The translations under genes and the position numbers were made by a program. Below the pieces are notes generated by a model. That model did no database searches. It had not been told where the DNA came from and saw nothing but the letters and a program-made list of their open reading frames with translations. This document shows, piece by piece, positions 43,306 to 52,294 of a DNA stretch of 64,000 nt; the first letter of the stretch is position 1; each line of letters opens with the position of its first letter. Source of the stretch: Dethiosulfovibrio peptidovorans (GTDB taxonomy: Bacteria > Synergistota > Synergistia > Synergistales > Dethiosulfovibrionaceae); contig PDTB01000018.1 in NCBI GenBank assembly GCA_002748665.1, positions 62,001 to 126,000 of the forward strand. Reading direction: 5' to 3'.

Positions 43306-43485
43306 GTGACGACTATCGTTCGACGCGATAACGAGTCTCTTGAAGATGCTCTCAGGCGATTCAAGAGGGATGTCTCCAAGACTGGAATTCTCCGGGAAGC
43401 GCGGCAGAGGGAACACTACGAGAAACCGAGCGAGGCCAAAAAACGCAAGCGGCAGGAACTTGCTAAGAAGCGTCGCAGAAGGTAG
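43306..43485 (+). CDS. rpsU: 30S ribosomal protein S21
   Basis: S21, 59 residues, needed on the 30S subunit for initiation on mRNA leaders. [21 protein letters not shown] at the start and a highly basic tail ([15 protein letters not shown]) are the family pattern. GTG 43306 follows AAGGAGGG at 43291-43298. A strong terminator follows directly. Confidence 0.96.
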   Translation: MTTIVRRDNESLEDALRRFKRDVSKTGILREARQREHYEKPSEAKKRKRQELAKKRRRR

Positions 43486-43494
43486 CGATTATCG

Positions 43495-43525
43495 TGAGCC
43501 CGGATAAAAAATCCGGGCTCATTTT
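43495..43525 (+). terminator. Rho-independent terminator after rpsU
   Basis: Perfect 11-bp stem TGAGCCCGGAT (43495-43505) with 43511-43521, five-A loop, then TTTT. Terminates rpsU just before nrdR. Confidence 0.88.
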
Positions 43526-43540
43526 GTGAGGAGGAAGGCC

Positions 43541-44008
43541 ATGAGATGTCCTACATGCGGCGGATCGGAGACCAGGGTCATTGAGACCCGAACTGCCGAC
43601 GAAGGCCGAATTGTTCGCCGCCGTCGGGAATGTCCCGATTGTTCGTCTCGTTTTACCACATACGAGCGAGTCGAGGAGAAAAAGGTCATCTGGATCTCGA
43701 AAAAAGACGGGCGTCGAGAGGCCTTCGACAGGGATAAGATTTCACGGGGAGTACGAAAAGCCTGTGAGAAGCTCCCTGTCTCTCTGGAACGGATGGAGGG
43801 TGTGGCCGTTCGAGTAGAGGATCGTCTTTTGGCTGCGGGAGCCGGAGAGATATCCAGCGCCAAGGTCGGAGAGCTAGTCATGGAGGAGCTGGCTGAGTTG
43901 GATAACGTGGCATACGTCCGATTCGCGTCGGTCTACCGGGAATTCTCGGACCTGGCGAGTTTTCAAAAAGAAATTGCCGATATCCTGAGACGCCGTTCAA
44001 TGTTGTAA
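43541..44008 (+). CDS. nrdR: Transcriptional repressor NrdR
   Basis: Repressor of ribonucleotide reductase genes, 155 residues. The zinc ribbon has Cys3, Cys6, Cys31 and Cys34 (CPTC, CPDC); residues about 48-138 form the ATP-cone that senses ATP/dATP (VIWISKKDGRREAFDRDKI, VRFASVYREFSDL). ATG 43541 lies after GGAGGAAGG; an ATG at 43526 is too close to the terminator stem. No nrd genes are adjacent, so it acts in trans. Confidence 0.97.
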   Translation: MRCPTCGGSETRVIETRTADEGRIVRRRRECPDCSSRFTTYERVEEKKVIWISKKDGRREAFDRDKISRGVRKACEKLPVSLERMEGVAVRVEDRLLAAGAGEISSAKVGELVMEELAELDNVAYVRFASVYREFSDLASFQKEIADILRRRSML

Positions 44009-44010
44009 AC

Positions 44011-44050
44011 AAAGAGACCGCGCCCTTTCTCCAAAGGGCGTGGTCTCTTT
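44011..44050 (+). terminator. Long terminator hairpin after nrdR
   Basis: An 18-bp stem, 44011-44028 with 44033-44050, one G-T pair, loop CTCC; the 3' arm ends in TTT. Separates nrdR from the liv operon. Confidence 0.85.
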
Positions 44051-44123
44051 ATCTCAGGGGCTTTTTAGAGTATAATAGATTCAGATTGTTCGAACTATAT
44101 ATTTTTTAAGGAGGTACTTTCCG

Positions 44124-45269
44124 TTGAAAACGTTCAGAACTCTGTGTGCTGTGTTGTTCGTATGTTTTTTGATGGTTGGGGTTGCCGTGGCCGCTGAGGA
44201 AGTTCGTATCGGAGTCTATGAGCCGATGACCGGACAAAACGCTTTTGGTGGTCAGCTCACTGTCGAAGGCGTTAAGTTGGCTCATGGGCAGGTTCCCGAG
44301 GTCTTGGGGCGTCCTGTCAAACTCATCGTCGTGGACAACAAGTCCGACAAGGTTGAGGCAGCTAACGCCGTTAAACGCCTGATTGAGAAGGAGAAGGTCG
44401 TGGCCATTATCGGAAGCTATGGTTCATCCCTCTCTATGGCTGGCGGAGAGGTCGCCGAGAAGTCTGGAATCCCTTGCATCACCGACTCCGCTACCAACCC
44501 TCTGGTCACTCAGGGCAAGAAATATTACTTCCGTATGTGTTTCATCGATCCCTACCAGGGAGCTGCGGCTGCTTCATACGCGTATGACAACCTTGGTGTT
44601 AGGAAAGCTGCGTTATTGCTGGACGTGGCCCAGGATTACTCGGTAGGGTTGGGGAACTTCTTCAAGAAAGCCTTCCTGAAGAAAAAAGGCGAGATCGTGG
44701 GGGTGTACAAGTATCAGTCCGGCGACCAGGATTTTACCGCTCAGCTGACGGATGCTATCGCCAAAGGAGCTGATTTCCTGTATATTCCTTCCTACTTTGC
44801 CGAGGGCGCTATCATCATGAAGCAGGCCCGGGAGTTGGGTGCCACCTTCCGCATCATGGGCGGTGACGCTATGGACAACCCAGACTTGGTGAAGATTGCG
44901 GGCAAGTCCGCTGAGGGGTTTGCCTATACGACCTTCCCCTATGCGCCGGAGATGCCCGATATGACGCCGGCGGCTGAGACCTTCACCAAGCTGTGGAGGG
45001 AAAAGTATAAAGACACCGATATGCCTGAGCCCAATGCTAACTCGGCTTTGGGGTACGATTGTTATATGTTTGTCATCGATGCCATCAAACGTGCCGGGAG
45101 TACCGATTCCGAGAAGATAACCGAGGCTCTTGCCAGTGCCAAGAACTGGCCTGGCGTGACCGGAGCCACAACTATCAACGCTACTCACGATGCCGAGAAG
45201 CCCGTTGGGATCAAGGTGGTCCGGAAAGGTGCCCAGGTTTACGATGCCTCTGTTCAGCCCGAGATGTAG
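44124..45269 (+). CDS. livJ: Branched-chain amino acid ABC transporter, substrate-binding protein
   Basis: Periplasmic type I binding protein of 381 residues for Leu/Ile/Val or related ligands. Residues 1-23 are a signal peptide ending GVAVAA. The mature protein starts EEVRIGVYEPMTG; IGSYGSSLSMAGGEVAEKSGIPCITDSATNP is the ligand-contact region of the Peripla_BP_6 family. TTG 44124 is the start, with AAGGAGGT eight bases before. TATAAT at 44071 is a probable -10 box, without a clear -35. A terminator between livJ and livH should make the binding protein more abundant than the permease. Ligand preference is an inference from the family. Confidence 0.95.
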   Translation: MKTFRTLCAVLFVCFLMVGVAVAAEEVRIGVYEPMTGQNAFGGQLTVEGVKLAHGQVPEVLGRPVKLIVVDNKSDKVEAANAVKRLIEKEKVVAIIGSYGSSLSMAGGEVAEKSGIPCITDSATNPLVTQGKKYYFRMCFIDPYQGAAAASYAYDNLGVRKAALLLDVAQDYSVGLGNFFKKAFLKKKGEIVGVYKYQSGDQDFTAQLTDAIAKGADFLYIPSYFAEGAIIMKQARELGATFRIMGGDAMDNPDLVKIAGKSAEGFAYTTFPYAPEMPDMTPAAETFTKLWREKYKDTDMPEPNANSALGYDCYMFVIDAIKRAGSTDSEKITEALASAKNWPGVTGATTINATHDAEKPVGIKVVRKGAQVYDASVQPEM

Positions 45270-45290
45270 TATCAAGATAGAATAACCTGT

Positions 45291-45316
45291 GGGGGGAGCT
45301 CCGACTCCCCCCTTTA
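45291..45316 (+). terminator. Intercistronic terminator between livJ and livH
   Basis: Perfect 8-bp stem GGGGGGAG (45291-45298) with 45305-45312, 6-base loop, then TTTA. Its place between the binding protein and permease genes suggests partial termination. Confidence 0.7.
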
Positions 45317-45332
45317 TTTAGGGAGGCTCTCG

Positions 45333-46226
45333 ATGACAATACAAATGTTCGTTCAACATTTCTTTAATGCTCTTACCCTAGGGAGCCTATACGCCCTCAT
45401 CGCCATTGGCTACACTATGGTCTACGGTATTTTACGCCTGATCAACTTTGCCCACGGTGATATCTTCATGTTAGGCGCCTATTTTATATTTTTTGCCGGA
45501 TCGCTTTTTCATCTTCCCTGGATCGTTGGGGCGGTTGTATCCATTCTTCTCTGTGCTCTGTGTGGGGTTATGGTGGATCGAGTAGCCTATAAACCCCTGC
45601 GGGATGCGCCACGGATCTCGGCCTTGATAAGCTCCATAGGTATGTCCTTCCTCATTGAGAATCTGGCTATCGTTGTCTTTAGCGGTATACCTCGTCCTGT
45701 AGTTCGTCCAGATTTCTTCGTCAAGGTCATGGTGATCAGGGGAATTCGGGTCTTGCCTCTGGCGGTTATCGTCCCGATAGTCTGCCTCGTCTTGGTCTTA
45801 GGGCTGCTTTTTATCGTGTATAAGACGAAACCTGGACTGGCTATGAGAGCGATCTCCAAGGATATCGAGACCACCCGGCTTATGGGGGTCTCCGTAAATC
45901 GCATTATCGCTTTGACATTTGGCTTGGGATCCGCTTTGGCCGCAGCCTCGGGGATTATGTGGGCTCTTCGGTATCCTCAGATCCAGCCCCTCATGGGGTT
46001 CATGCCTGGGATCAAGGCTTTTATCGCTGCGGTGGTCGGTGGTATCGGATCAATCCAGGGAGCTGTGGCAGGGGGCATGATCCTGGGATTCGTTGAAATT
46101 ATGACTGTGGCCTTTTTCCCGGAGCTCTCAGGGTATAAGGATGCCTTTGCTTTTATACTTCTGATTGTTATTTTATTAGCTAGGCCCACGGGTTTGATGG
46201 GCGAGAGAATCGAGGAGAAAGTATAA
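45333..46226 (+). CDS. livH: Branched-chain amino acid ABC transporter permease LivH
   Basis: Inner-membrane permease of 297 residues with about eight hydrophobic segments. LGSLYALIAIGYTMVYGILRLINFAHGDIFMLGA at the N-terminus is the LivH hallmark; MRAISKDIETTRLMGVSVNRII is the cytoplasmic coupling loop that docks to the ATPases. GGGAGG lies 8 bases before ATG 45333. The stop overlaps livM (TAATG). Confidence 0.95.
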   Translation: MTIQMFVQHFFNALTLGSLYALIAIGYTMVYGILRLINFAHGDIFMLGAYFIFFAGSLFHLPWIVGAVVSILLCALCGVMVDRVAYKPLRDAPRISALISSIGMSFLIENLAIVVFSGIPRPVVRPDFFVKVMVIRGIRVLPLAVIVPIVCLVLVLGLLFIVYKTKPGLAMRAISKDIETTRLMGVSVNRIIALTFGLGSALAAASGIMWALRYPQIQPLMGFMPGIKAFIAAVVGGIGSIQGAVAGGMILGFVEIMTVAFFPELSGYKDAFAFILLIVILLARPTGLMGERIEEKV

Positions 46227-47275
46227 TGGCGACCAACACCACGAGAAACCGATCTCTCACGTTGGCCCTGCTGGCTGTCGTGGCGGTGTTCCTCTGGTGG
46301 GCTCCGACCCACCTGGACGGCTACAAGATCCAGATCCTGAATCTGATCGCTATCTACTCCATTCTAGGGCTCAGTCTGAACTTGATCTACGGATTTACGG
46401 GGATGTTCTCCCTGGGAACGGCTGGGTTCATGTGTATCGGAGCGTATGTCTCGTCCATGCTTATCCTGCCTGAGATGCAAAAGGACATGATCTTTATCCT
46501 TGAACCCTTGAATCCGGTCCTGTACGGTGCTCATGCCCCCTTCGTGGTGGCTGTTTTTGCCGGTGGAGTTGCAGCTGCCCTTGCGGGGTTGATCATAGGG
46601 GTACCGGTGCTCCGTCTGGGGGGTGACTACCTGGGTATCGCTACCTTGGGTTTTGCCGAGATCATCCGGGTAGTGGCCAACAACTTGCCGACCATCACCA
46701 ACGGAGCCTTGGGACTCAAGGGCATACCGGGGTATGCCACTCTCTGGTGGAACTACGGCTGGATGGCCTTCACCCTCTACGTCATGTACCGGTTGGTCAA
46801 CAGCAACTTTGGTAACGCCCTGAAAGCTATTCGAGACGATGAGTTGGCAGCCAAGGCTATGGGTATCGATACCTTTCGGTATCGGGTGATCTCCTTCACG
46901 GTGGGATCTTTCTTTGCAGGGATCGGGGGAGCTCTTATGGCGAGTCTCTTAACCACCATCGATCCCAAGATGTTCATGGTGATTATGACCTACAATGTCC
47001 TCATGGTGGTGGTGGCCGGAGGTCTGGGATCCCTGACGGGAAGCGTCATTGGGGCTGTGATCGTGACGGTCCTTTTGGAGTGGCTTCGTTTCGTGGAGAA
47101 TCCCATTTCCCTCGGCTCTTTCGAGATGCCGGGAATTCCGGGCATGAGAATGGTCATCTTTGCCCTGGCGCTGATTATTATCATCCTCTATCGTCCTGAA
47201 GGGGTCATGGGGACTCGGGAGTTGTCCTGGAACCGCCTGTTGTCGTGGAGAAAGAGAGGAGCCGCCCATGAGTGA
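46226..47275 (+). CDS. livM: Branched-chain amino acid ABC transporter permease LivM
   Basis: Second permease, 349 residues. Typical LivM segments: ILGLSLNLIYGFTGMFSLGTAGFMCIGAY, LRLGGDYLGIATLGFAEIIRVV, the coupling loop LKAIRDDELAAKAMGIDTFRYR and GLGSLTGSVIGA. It ends with a charged cytoplasmic tail of about 25 residues. It overlaps livH by one base and livG by eight. Confidence 0.95.
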   Translation: MATNTTRNRSLTLALLAVVAVFLWWAPTHLDGYKIQILNLIAIYSILGLSLNLIYGFTGMFSLGTAGFMCIGAYVSSMLILPEMQKDMIFILEPLNPVLYGAHAPFVVAVFAGGVAAALAGLIIGVPVLRLGGDYLGIATLGFAEIIRVVANNLPTITNGALGLKGIPGYATLWWNYGWMAFTLYVMYRLVNSNFGNALKAIRDDELAAKAMGIDTFRYRVISFTVGSFFAGIGGALMASLLTTIDPKMFMVIMTYNVLMVVVAGGLGSLTGSVIGAVIVTVLLEWLRFVENPISLGSFEMPGIPGMRMVIFALALIIIILYRPEGVMGTRELSWNRLLSWRKRGAAHE

Positions 47276-48056
47276 CCGTAGGGTGATATTGGATGCCAAA
47301 GGGCTGACCATGCGTTTTGGTGGCGTCACTGCGGTGAGCGATTTTAGCATGGCCGTTCAGGAGCATCGGATTGTAGGTCTCATCGGGCCCAATGGGGCTG
47401 GTAAGACAACGTCGTTTAACATGATCACTGGATACTATACTCCCACCGAGGGTACGGTTCAGTTTGACGGTACGGAAATCAACGGTATACCGCCCCATAA
47501 GGTCTGTTATCTTGGAATCGCTCGGACCTTCCAGAATATCCGGCTTTTTAGAAACGAGACGGTCCTTCAGAATGTCATGATCGGTGCTCATCTCAGACAG
47601 AAGAGCCGGTGGTGGCAGGCTCCCCTTATGTTGCCTTCTTTTATGCGAGAGGAGCGGGTGGTCAGGGATCGGGCCATGGAGTTGTTGGAGAAAGTCAACC
47701 TTCATACGGTGGCGCACGAGCGTTCCGACTCGCTGTCCTACGGGCAACAGCGACGATTGGAGATTGCACGGGCTCTTGCAACGGAACCTCGCTTCCTTCT
47801 TCTTGACGAGCCTGCTGCGGGAATGAACCCCGAGGAGTCTCAGGTGCTGATGAGCTTTATCCAGAGGCTGCGGGACGAGTTTCGCCTTACCGTGCTCCTC
47901 ATTGAGCACGATATGAAGGTCGTTATGGGTGTCTGCGAATACATCTGGGTATTGGATTACGGCAAGCTCATAGCTCAGGGGAGCCCCGAGGATATTCAGG
48001 GGAACCCCAAGGTGATCGAGGCATACCTGGGAGAGGAGTTTCTGGCCGATGCTTAA
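47268..48056 (+). CDS. livG: Branched-chain amino acid ABC transporter ATPase LivG
   Basis: ABC ATPase of 262 residues. Walker A GPNGAGKTT at 40-48, signature LSYGQQRRLEIARAL, Walker B FLLLDEPAAGMNPEE, switch His in IEHDM. RTFQNIRLF and the longer helical insert distinguish LivG from LivF. It overlaps livM and livF by eight bases each. Confidence 0.96.
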   Translation: MSDRRVILDAKGLTMRFGGVTAVSDFSMAVQEHRIVGLIGPNGAGKTTSFNMITGYYTPTEGTVQFDGTEINGIPPHKVCYLGIARTFQNIRLFRNETVLQNVMIGAHLRQKSRWWQAPLMLPSFMREERVVRDRAMELLEKVNLHTVAHERSDSLSYGQQRRLEIARALATEPRFLLLDEPAAGMNPEESQVLMSFIQRLRDEFRLTVLLIEHDMKVVMGVCEYIWVLDYGKLIAQGSPEDIQGNPKVIEAYLGEEFLADA

Positions 48057-48759
48057 GATCAAAGATTTGAACGTCCACTACGGGGGAATTCACGCCGTCA
48101 AGGGAATCTCCATTGATGTTCCTGAAGGTCGGATTGTCACCTTGATCGGAGCCAACGGTGCTGGAAAGAGCAGTACTATCAGAGCCATATCGGGACTTCT
48201 TCGGCAAACGAAAGGGCAGGTTCTGTACGGAGAGCCAGGGGTCAATCTCCTGAAGAAATCCCCCGAAGACATCGTCAAGGCTGGGGTGGTTATGTGTCCC
48301 GAAGGACGGCGTATCTTCCCGCACCTCTCAGTGGAGGAGAACCTTGATTTGGGGGCCTACATCCGGTCAGATCGTGATGGGGTAGAGAAAGATATGCGGT
48401 GGGTTTACGATCTCTTTCCCCGGTTGAAGGAACGCTCTTGGCAGAAGGGGGGAACCCTCTCGGGTGGCGAACAGCAGATGTTGGCTGTCGGTCGGGCTCT
48501 CATGAGTCGGCCGAGCTTGATTATGTTGGATGAGCCCTCCCTTGGCCTGGCCCCTCTTCTGGTGAAGGAGGTCTTTGAAATTATCCAGGAGATCAACTCG
48601 CAGGGCAAGACGGTCCTGCTCGTCGAGCAGAACGCCTTCGCTGCCTTGAAAATCGCTCATTATGCCTACGTTCTGGAGGTGGGCTCCGTTGTCCTTCAGG
48701 GAACAGGGCAGGAGCTTCTGCTCAATCCCAAAGTCAAGGACGCTTACCTCGGAGGCTGA
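48049..48759 (+). CDS. livF: Branched-chain amino acid ABC transporter ATPase LivF
   Basis: Second ABC ATPase, 236 residues. NVHYGGIHAVKGISI, Walker A GANGAGKS at 34-41, CPEGRRIFPHLSVEENL (LivF signature), LSGGEQQMLAVGRAL, Walker B MLDEPSLGLAP and VEQN. It is the last gene of the operon; a terminator follows. Confidence 0.96.
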   Translation: MLKIKDLNVHYGGIHAVKGISIDVPEGRIVTLIGANGAGKSSTIRAISGLLRQTKGQVLYGEPGVNLLKKSPEDIVKAGVVMCPEGRRIFPHLSVEENLDLGAYIRSDRDGVEKDMRWVYDLFPRLKERSWQKGGTLSGGEQQMLAVGRALMSRPSLIMLDEPSLGLAPLLVKEVFEIIQEINSQGKTVLLVEQNAFAALKIAHYAYVLEVGSVVLQGTGQELLLNPKVKDAYLGG

Positions 48760-48777
48760 ATATCGTCAAATTCTCGC

Positions 48778-48806
48778 AGGGAGGCCAAATGGCCTCCCTT
48801 TCTTTT
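48778..48806 (+). terminator. Terminator of the liv operon
   Basis: Stem AGGGAGGCC (48778-48786) with GGCCTCCCT (48791-48799), loop AAAT, then TTCTTTTTG. Confidence 0.88.
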
Positions 48807-48913
48807 TGTTTATGTTCGCCTTTTGTGTATAGCCTCGGCTTTTGTGTCATAATAGGTAAGTTTGAACGATGTTGAATCTCTTCGCGTAGCATCCGAATAA
48901 AGGAGGTGAGGCC

Positions 48914-49483
48914 ATGTCGTCCCTGAACGTGCCCAATATTCTCAGTCTCTCCAGAATTTTTCTGGCTCCGCTCGTGGTCTTTCTCCTGACCGTCAGGATA
49001 GATTTCGATATTCCCTATCTGTTGAACCTGGGGCTGGATGTCACCTATGGCGATATTCTCGCTGGGTTGATCTTCATCGTTGCGGCTCTCACCGACACCG
49101 CAGACGGATACATCGCCCGAAAAAAGGGGATTGTCACCAATTTTGGTATGTTTATCGATCCTCTCTCCGATAAGGTCCTGGTTGTGGCAGCGCTCATCTC
49201 GCTGGTCGAGCTGGGACGGCTTCCCGCATGGATGGTGGTGGTGATCGTCTCCCGGGACTTTGTGGTGAGCGGTCTTCGGATGGTAGCGGCTGTCGGGGGT
49301 GCTGTGATTCCGGCGTCCTGGACGGGAAAGGTTAAGACGGTCGTTCAGATCGTGGCTATCAGCATGGTCATTTTCAAGGTCCCTTTGGGGATGCCCGCCA
49401 TGTGGCTGGCCTTGGTGTTCACCGTGTGGTCCGGTGTGTCCTATCTGACTGCCGGGTGGTCTCTTATCGTGGAGGCTGACTAG
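48914..49483 (+). CDS. pgsA: CDP-diacylglycerol-glycerol-3-phosphate 3-phosphatidyltransferase
   Basis: Integral membrane enzyme, 189 residues, making phosphatidylglycerol phosphate. The CDP-alcohol phosphotransferase motif is complete: Asp64, Gly65, Ala68, Arg69, Gly78, Asp82 and Asp86 (ADGYIARKKG ... FIDPLSDK). Five or six hydrophobic segments. The N-terminal NVPNILSLSRIFLAPL is typical of PgsA. AAAGGAGGTGA stands before the ATG. secA follows 28 bases later. Confidence 0.94.
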   Translation: MSSLNVPNILSLSRIFLAPLVVFLLTVRIDFDIPYLLNLGLDVTYGDILAGLIFIVAALTDTADGYIARKKGIVTNFGMFIDPLSDKVLVVAALISLVELGRLPAWMVVVIVSRDFVVSGLRMVAAVGGAVIPASWTGKVKTVVQIVAISMVIFKVPLGMPAMWLALVFTVWSGVSYLTAGWSLIVEAD

Positions 49484-49511
49484 AAATCTACGGGATTTGA
49501 GGTGGATCGGT

Positions 49512-52271
49512 GTGTTTGGCACATTGAAAAAAGCGTTAGGGCTGGATCCTAACGAGAGAGCTTTAAAGCGATATGCTCGAGGAGTCTCCAATATCAATGA
49601 TCTGGAGCCCCAAATGCAGTCCTTGTCCGATGAGGATATTCTTCGAAAAGCAGCTGCCCTTCGGGAGGAGCTCTTCCCCTTAGAGGGGCAGGAGCTTCGG
49701 GAGGCATTAGATCGCTACCTTCCTACGGTTTTTGCCATGGTTCGGGAGGTCTCTGTCAGAACCCTGGGGCTTCGCCACTTTGACGTCCAGCTTATGGGAG
49801 GCATGGCCCTCCACGAGGGCAATATCGCCGAGATGAAGACCGGCGAGGGGAAAACTCTGGTGGCTCCCTTGGCGGTAATCCTCAATGCTCTGACTGGCCG
49901 AGGGGTCCATGTGGTGACGGTCAACGATTATCTGGCCAAGCGGGATGCGGCGTGGATGGAACCCCTGTACCGGGGGCTGGGCCTCTCAGTGAGTGTGATC
50001 TATTCCTTCATGGATCCCGAGGAGCGACGTGCTGCCTACGAAGCCGATGTAACCTATGGAACCAACAGCGAGTTTGGCTTTGACTACCTCAGAGATAACA
50101 TGGTCCTTGCCAAAAACCAGATGGTTCAGAGAGGTCACAATTTCTGTATAGTCGACGAGGTAGACTCTATCCTGGTGGACGAGGCCAGAACGCCTCTGAT
50201 CATTTCAGGGCCGTCGGAGGACAGTGAGGAACCGTATCGAGCGGCAGATCAGGTGGCCAGCCGTCTCTCGGGTGTGGCAAAGGATCCTAACGAGGTTCGA
50301 CCGTCTCTGCTGGATGCTCAGGAGTGTCCAGAGCCCGATGCGGACTTCGAGTACGATGAAAAGGAACGTTCTGTGGCTCTGACATCCCGGGGAATTGCCA
50401 AGTGTGAGTCCCTTACGAAGACTCCAGACCTGTTTACGGATATGGCCTACAGCGACACGGCTCACAAAATTCTCCAAGCCATAAAGGCCAGGACCCTGTT
50501 CCAGAGGGATACCCATTACGTGGTTAAAGATGGCGAGATTGTCATCGTGGACGAGTTTACCGGCCGTCTCATGTTTGGTCGAAGATACTCGGACGGGCTC
50601 CATCAGGCCATAGAGGCCAAAGAGCGGGTGAAGATCGGTAAGGAGAGTCAGACCCTTGCTACGATAACCCTTCAGAACTATTTCCGCATGTACCGAAAAC
50701 TGGCTGGGATGACTGGCACCGCTGCTACAGAGGCCGAGGAATTCAAGGAAATATACGGTTTAGGTGTCGTGGTGGTTCCCACAAACCGACCGATTGTTCG
50801 GGATGACATGGCCGACCAGGTTTATCAGACCAAGTCCGAAAAATTTGCCGCTGTGGCCGATGAGATCCAGGAGATATCCTCGCAGGGGCGTCCCATCCTG
50901 GTGGGTACCACATCAGTTGAGCAATCTGAGCGACTCAGCAAGTTGTTGAAGGCTCGGAAGGTTCCTCATCAGGTCTTGAACGCCAAATACCATGAGAAGG
51001 AATCTCTCATAGTGGCCCAGGCTGGTAGGCTTGGCGCCGTGACCGTGGCTACAAACATGGCGGGACGGGGAACTGATATCCTTTTGGGAGGGAATCCTGA
51101 GTACCTGGCTCAGGAGGAGCTTCGCAAAGAGGGCCACGACACCGAGAGTGCCCTGGATCGCTACGGAGAGCTTTTGGACGAGTTTCGGACGACCTGTGCT
51201 TCGGAAAAGGAGAAGGTTTTGGAACTTGGGGGCCTGTGTATTCTGGGGACTGAGCGTCACGAGGCTCGACGAATTGATAACCAGCTTCGAGGGCGTTCCG
51301 GTCGACAGGGAGATCCCGGGAGTTCTCGGTTTTTCCTTTCTTTGGAAGATGATCTCCTTCGGCTTTTCGGTTCAGAGCGTATTCAAGGTCTCATGGGCAA
51401 ACTGGGGCTTGAGGAAGGAGAGGCCATTGAACACTCTCTTCTGACCCGAGCGATAGAGTCGGCACAGAAAAAAGTAGAACAGCTTCATTACGATATCCGT
51501 AGGCAGCTTTTGATGTACGATAACGTTATGAATCGCCAGCGAGAGGCCGTCTACGACGAGCGTCAGCGAATTCTCTCCGACGAAAATGTGGTGGAGCATG
51601 GGTGGGAGATCATCTCGGGCGTTACAGAGGATATTCTGGATGGGGCTTTCCCGGAGAATGGAGACCCCGATCCTGAGAGTGCGGCCATCCGGCTCAAGGC
51701 ACTTTTCTGGCCTGGGGTGGAGCATCCCCTTGATGGTGTTGATGCGATACAGGCTTTGCCCAGGGCCAAGGAGGCTATTCTGCTCGACCTCAAGTCCCGC
51801 TATGACGGAAAAGTGGCTGACATGGGGGCCGATTCGTGCAGCGACCTGTTCCGCTTCATCTCTCTGCACGTTCTGGACGGGAGCTGGAAGGAACATCTGT
51901 TAGCCATGGATGCCCTGAGACAGGGAATTGGTCTTCGAGCTGTAGGGCAGAAGGATCCCCTGTTGGAGTACCAGTTCGAGTCGTATGCTCTGTTCCAGGA
52001 ATCAATGGCTCAAGTTCGAGAATCCATCGCTCAGCTTCTTTTCCGCGTAGCGGTGGCTTCCGAACCTCGTTCTTCTGTATCCCGAAAGGACGTCAGAGAG
52101 AGTCGGGAGTTTGCTCTTCCCTCGCCGGGAGGGATACCCGTGCCGGGGAGCCATGCTGGAGAGGGGCGACCTGAACCATTCAGACGTCAGGGGCGAAAAA
52201 TTGGGCGCAACGAGAAATGTCCATGTGGAAGCGGAAAAAAATACAAAAACTGCTGTGGTTCTAATCGTTAG
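49512..52271 (+). CDS. secA: Preprotein translocase ATPase SecA
   Basis: Motor of Sec protein export, 919 residues. Walker A MKTGEGKT near 107, DYLRDNMV, VDEVDSILVDEARTPLIISG (Walker B and the PPXD junction), GTTSVEQSE, ATNMAGRGTDI and RGRSGRQGDPG (helicase motif VI) occur in order. The C-terminus has the zinc-binding CPCGSGKKYKNCC that binds SecB or phospholipid. GTG 49512 has GAGGTGG upstream and yields the usual VFGTLKKALG start; a TTG at 49497 is less likely. The downstream secreted protein gene starts 23 bases after the stop. Confidence 0.97.
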   Translation: MFGTLKKALGLDPNERALKRYARGVSNINDLEPQMQSLSDEDILRKAAALREELFPLEGQELREALDRYLPTVFAMVREVSVRTLGLRHFDVQLMGGMALHEGNIAEMKTGEGKTLVAPLAVILNALTGRGVHVVTVNDYLAKRDAAWMEPLYRGLGLSVSVIYSFMDPEERRAAYEADVTYGTNSEFGFDYLRDNMVLAKNQMVQRGHNFCIVDEVDSILVDEARTPLIISGPSEDSEEPYRAADQVASRLSGVAKDPNEVRPSLLDAQECPEPDADFEYDEKERSVALTSRGIAKCESLTKTPDLFTDMAYSDTAHKILQAIKARTLFQRDTHYVVKDGEIVIVDEFTGRLMFGRRYSDGLHQAIEAKERVKIGKESQTLATITLQNYFRMYRKLAGMTGTAATEAEEFKEIYGLGVVVVPTNRPIVRDDMADQVYQTKSEKFAAVADEIQEISSQGRPILVGTTSVEQSERLSKLLKARKVPHQVLNAKYHEKESLIVAQAGRLGAVTVATNMAGRGTDILLGGNPEYLAQEELRKEGHDTESALDRYGELLDEFRTTCASEKEKVLELGGLCILGTERHEARRIDNQLRGRSGRQGDPGSSRFFLSLEDDLLRLFGSERIQGLMGKLGLEEGEAIEHSLLTRAIESAQKKVEQLHYDIRRQLLMYDNVMNRQREAVYDERQRILSDENVVEHGWEIISGVTEDILDGAFPENGDPDPESAAIRLKALFWPGVEHPLDGVDAIQALPRAKEAILLDLKSRYDGKVADMGADSCSDLFRFISLHVLDGSWKEHLLAMDALRQGIGLRAVGQKDPLLEYQFESYALFQESMAQVRESIAQLLFRVAVASEPRSSVSRKDVRESREFALPSPGGIPVPGSHAGEGRPEPFRRQGRKIGRNEKCPCGSGKKYKNCCGSNR

Positions 52272-52294
52272 GCTATACTAGGGGAGGATATGTC

